Below are positions 60,657 through 64,000 of a DNA stretch of 64,000 nucleotides, one piece after another. The stretch lies in the NCBI GenBank assembly GCA_029298735.1, contig JANSLP010000125.1, forward strand, positions 1 through 64,000, in the 5' to 3' direction. Under the pieces are notes generated by a model. That model had not been told where the DNA came from. It worked only from the letters and a program-made list of their open reading frames with translations, and made no database searches. Positions within the stretch are counted from its first letter, which is position 1. Each line of letters opens with the position of its first letter. The DNA comes from Ophiostoma sp. CBS 140.51 (taxonomy: Eukaryota; Ascomycota; Sordariomycetes; Ophiostomatales; Ophiostomataceae). The position numbers were made by a program, and so were the translations under genes.

Positions 60657-63600
60657 GTCAACTCTTGAAAAGAGACGAGCGACTGTTGCACCTTTTGTCT
60701 GTTAGCCATGTTGCTCTAAAGTAGTTGGCTTGTAATTTACAAAGAGAAACTGAAGACGAGGAAGAAACCAAATGACTAGTTTGGTTGTTGGAGGGGAGGA
60801 TGAAATCAAAGGGAAAATGTGAGCAAACAGAAGCTGCAGAACTCAACTAACCGATTGGAGCTGGTAGCTGGGACTTGAGACGGAGAGCTTCGTGATATTG
60901 ATCTGAAGATTGAAAAAGTCGAGAAGATGCTTGGAGAGGCTGCTTGTGGTGCTAGTTGTAAATCCTCACTCGAACACAAAATCAAGAACTACAACATCTC
61001 TTATACGTCTGACTACGGTTCTCTTTCTCTTTTTTTCTTTACAGTTTGCTATTTCTTCTGCTCTACATCCCTTTCATTCAGGTTACCTTACAACGGCATG
61101 GCGGGAAAGCCATTTTCGTCTTCACTCTAAGGCAGACGCAGTTTGCTTTTCGAATGACTGGAAAATGAAAAGACAGACAAAAATAGGACCGTGTGAGTGA
61201 ATATAGGAGTCGATATCACGACGATTGTAAACAAAGAAAAATAGATGGGCTGCAGAGATGATGTGCACTGAGGCATGTCTGTGGGGCATCCATGCAGCTC
61301 GAGTGTGGTCTGCCACCGGGGATCCTCCCCTTCCGTTGAGCCACACCCAGATCCAGATCTGAGGCAGGCCAATCAGACTTCCCAAATTCACCAGGCTGTT
61401 AAAACGATCGCACTTGCGACGCTTACACCCTCGGCTTCAATGATATGAGTGGCGAAAAAAGTGAACAACATCCTTTGTTCTTAGGGCGGCAGCCTCGCCG
61501 CAGCATGAATCTCACAGTGAGCAAACTCGATTTTGGCTGTCAATTTTGGCTTCTCGGGGGAGGGTGTCTGTGCCGTCCCTAGTGCCCGTGTCCTATCCCT
61601 TACTTTCTCGCTTGCCCTCTCCTGACCCTCCTCCTCACTCTTTGCCTGAGAGAAGGGTTTGCTTGAAAAGAAGCATACGCTTGAAAATAGCATTTGCTTG
61701 GGGCTCTCCCTCTCCATAGATCGCCCCATCGCCCCCAACACGATACTCCCGATGAGAAGGGATATGAAGGCCATTTTCAGTTTTTTGTTTACTTTCTATA
61801 TAAGATACAGGATTATCACATCTGATTTGACCATCTACCTAAAAAAACCGCTTCTAGTCATCTTCGCAATTGGCGTTTTCATCGCCATCACATGCTTCAT
61901 GATTTCCATTTTGGGATGCTTTTCGAAAGAAACACTAATCGTCTCAAATTTCGATCCTTTCAGCCCGAACTCGACATTTTTTACCAGCTCGTCGCATGTG
62001 TAGTGCAACAGTAACACGGACAAGACAGCCCGCCCAGGCACCTCGTAGACCCGAACAGCGTATTTTGCCGAGTATCCTTCGCATCCTAGGACTCTGTAGG
62101 ACTACAGTTTCTGCCTTGTCTTTTCTCGAAATTCAAAAATCCAGGCCCTACATGTCGCAAAAGTGCGCTGTCGTACGGTGACTCAACTCTGTAATTGCTT
62201 TTCTTTGTTCTAAAAGTATCACAGTTGAAGCCTGAGGATTGCGAGCCGTGTCTGTCAAGCGACCAAAGTCGTTGCCTGAAATAGCAGCTGCCCACAGTTA
62301 CTTTTCCCAAGACCTCAACCCTCACTCTGCCGGCTGTCTATTTGGTCTTTAGCAAACGAAGTGGGCTGCCTCTTTTCGTAGCAGTCATGTCCGGTCGTAC
62401 ATACGCACACATCAGCATACCAAATTCATCTCGATTAAGAAAAAAAATATGGGATATTGCTAATTTTACAACACGGACGGATTCCAACAAGAAGAAAACG
62501 TAACAAATTTTCGCTCCATAAAGAACCAGAGAAAAAAAGACAAGAAGAAGAAAAAAACTTACCGAGGACGATGATAGACTCGAGTCTCTTGCATTCCCGT
62601 CTCAGATCCGCATTTACAATGCCAGCTTCAACTCACGATTTGACGATATAAACACGATGGACGATGGGAAGAAGCTGGGCTGCCCCAACCCGCCAGTCCA
62701 TACGCAAGCCTCCTCGCACGCAAATGTGGCTTTCACCATCTACTTGTTTTTACTGGATTTCCTTCTAGCCTATCCACCGCTGTTCACTATCCTCATGACG
62801 TCGATTGGAGTTGCTCCGCCACACACTGAAGCGCGACCCCAAGTCAGGCCTGGCTAGGACAGACGCAAGTGGTTTGTTTAGTTGGGGACCAGGGGACGAT
62901 GGGACCGAGGGAACCATTTTTGGTGCCTTGCCAAGACCACTAATTGCGCCGGCGTCCATTTTGCAGCCACGAACAGTTTATGTCTTAGCGGCCTTACAGG
63001 TCTTTCTGGGATTGTTTTCAGTGCTTTAGGTGCATCGCCAGCAGTTACTTCCGCTAAAGGATGTTCAGCCCTCCACACAGCCACACTTGTCCCTCCACTT
63101 GCTCGTCCACTGCCCCTCCATTCGACGGCTGCCTCGAATCTTACGTTTGTTTCTGGCGAGAACCTGCTTCTTTGCACGTCTTTTGGCTGTTTTCGGCGTC
63201 CCTGACGAGTGTCAAAGGGCCGCTACTAGCCACCAAAAATGGCCCTAGCTCTAGCGTTACGGCAGGCTGCAGACCTTCCTGTCTGTCTACACGTCTGTTG
63301 GTTGGAGAGAGTCTGCTCATATATGGGCCGCTGCTGGGCTCATGCTGTCCAGATTTTTCCTTTGGACCTTGTGTTTCTTCTTTTTGTTGAGAGTTCTCGT
63401 CTATTTCGAAATCCCGTCTTTTCAATATTTTCAATATTCAATATTTTGGCGTCTGGTCTTTCCCGTTTTGGCGCCATCTTCGCCAAATACAATAATCCAC
63501 GATAAGTTGTGCAGCATCTAGGCCCGACGTCCCAACATTTACACAACACAGTCGACACCGAATTGTTCCAATAAACGTCCCCCCCTCTGCGTATCGTCGA

Positions 63601-64000
63601 ATTCGAATTCGACGCACCTCGTGACCATCTTCCATCTTTATTAGGCCTCCAACGCCCCCAAAAAGCCAACCAGTCGCTTTTGCTCTTTCCGCGACACCCA
63701 ACGCACCTTCCTACCGACGTCAGAGGAACATCTGCTCCTGCCAGTTTTAACCTTGTTTGAAGACGCACGTATTTACAGCGGGTCAACTGCCAGTGTTTGC
63801 TCAGCTGCCCCGCCCAAATCCTTCTTTCAACGCGGCTTGCTCCATCCCCCCTCTCTGCTCGTTGCGCTATCGAGTTATTTTTTCTTATTTTTTCTTGGCC
63901 GTAAGGAGCAAGGTTCCAGGCGCTTGCCAACTCCTTCGGGGAAGCTTTTACGGAAGACGAAAAGCCAAGAAGCGGACGAAATAAAAAAGCATCCACGGTG
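60657..64000. other. terminal intergenic region, 3.3 kb
   Basis: No gene is supported. A 97-codon ATG frame on the - strand (61774-61481) starts with a hydrophobic helix (MAFISLLIGSIVLG) and ends charged. A 68-codon frame (62041-61835, -) lies just upstream of it. Neither has family motifs or a convincing splice link. The last kilobase is CT-rich on the + strand, which may be the leader of a gene starting beyond the window. Confidence 0.4.

Noticed and set aside
61481..62041. Two short - strand frames with plausible peptides
   Set aside because: No homology motif, and no splice pair joins them; there is a competing membrane-like frame on the + strand in the same DNA.
62878..63996. Several 99-218 codon frames near the right edge
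   Set aside because: They overlap each other on both strands with Trp/Arg/Cys-rich composition, as expected by chance in CT-rich DNA.

Overview
The window looks like chromosomal DNA of a filamentous ascomycete, most likely a Sordariomycete; the order is not resolved. The basis is short GT-AG introns (about 50-220 nt) with CTAAC/CTAAT-type branch points and pyrimidine-rich leaders, an SDA1 orthologue, and typical fungal families: a Clr5-like/ankyrin regulator, an NB-ARC/TPR NLR with AcuF-type zinc fingers, a DUF7580-type protein, a 14-TMS MFS transporter and a Ser/Thr-rich secreted protein. Coding DNA fills only about a quarter of the 64 kb. I found no convincing tRNA, rRNA, CRISPR-like array or transposase.

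Left part (1-14 kb). A two-exon AT-hook protein with a His/Gln- and Gly-rich insert (1357-3074, +) is followed by about 8 kb without a convincing gene. SDA1 (10999-14051, -) then follows: five exons, one a GC-AG intron, and a cluster of GATA motifs just upstream.

Middle (14-42 kb). About 21 kb contains no credible protein gene, only microsatellites, an A26 tract, an AT-rich island and many polypyrimidine stretches. It ends in a CT-rich leader with a short upstream ORF, directly before a 1285-residue regulator (35091-39169, +) with an N-terminal Clr5-like DNA-binding region, a long Gln/His/Pro-rich region and ankyrin repeats. The desert is most simply read as the extended control region of this gene, but an unseen non-coding RNA is possible.

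Right part (42-64 kb). A small two-exon gene of unknown function (42956-43603, -) comes first. Then comes a compact group: an NLR (46518-51016, -) divergent from a DUF7580-type protein (52972-54787, +), an MFS transporter starting only about 0.2 kb after it (about 54995-57125, +), and a convergent Ser/Thr-rich secreted protein with three Y/F-D/N-D/N-G-x-W-H motifs (57470-58633, -). A 76-residue Ser/Lys/His-rich protein (60426-60656, -) is the last likely gene. The NLR/DUF7580 pair resembles, in layout only, fungal NLR-effector pairs that control regulated cell death or non-self recognition, and it is the best candidate for an undescribed system here.
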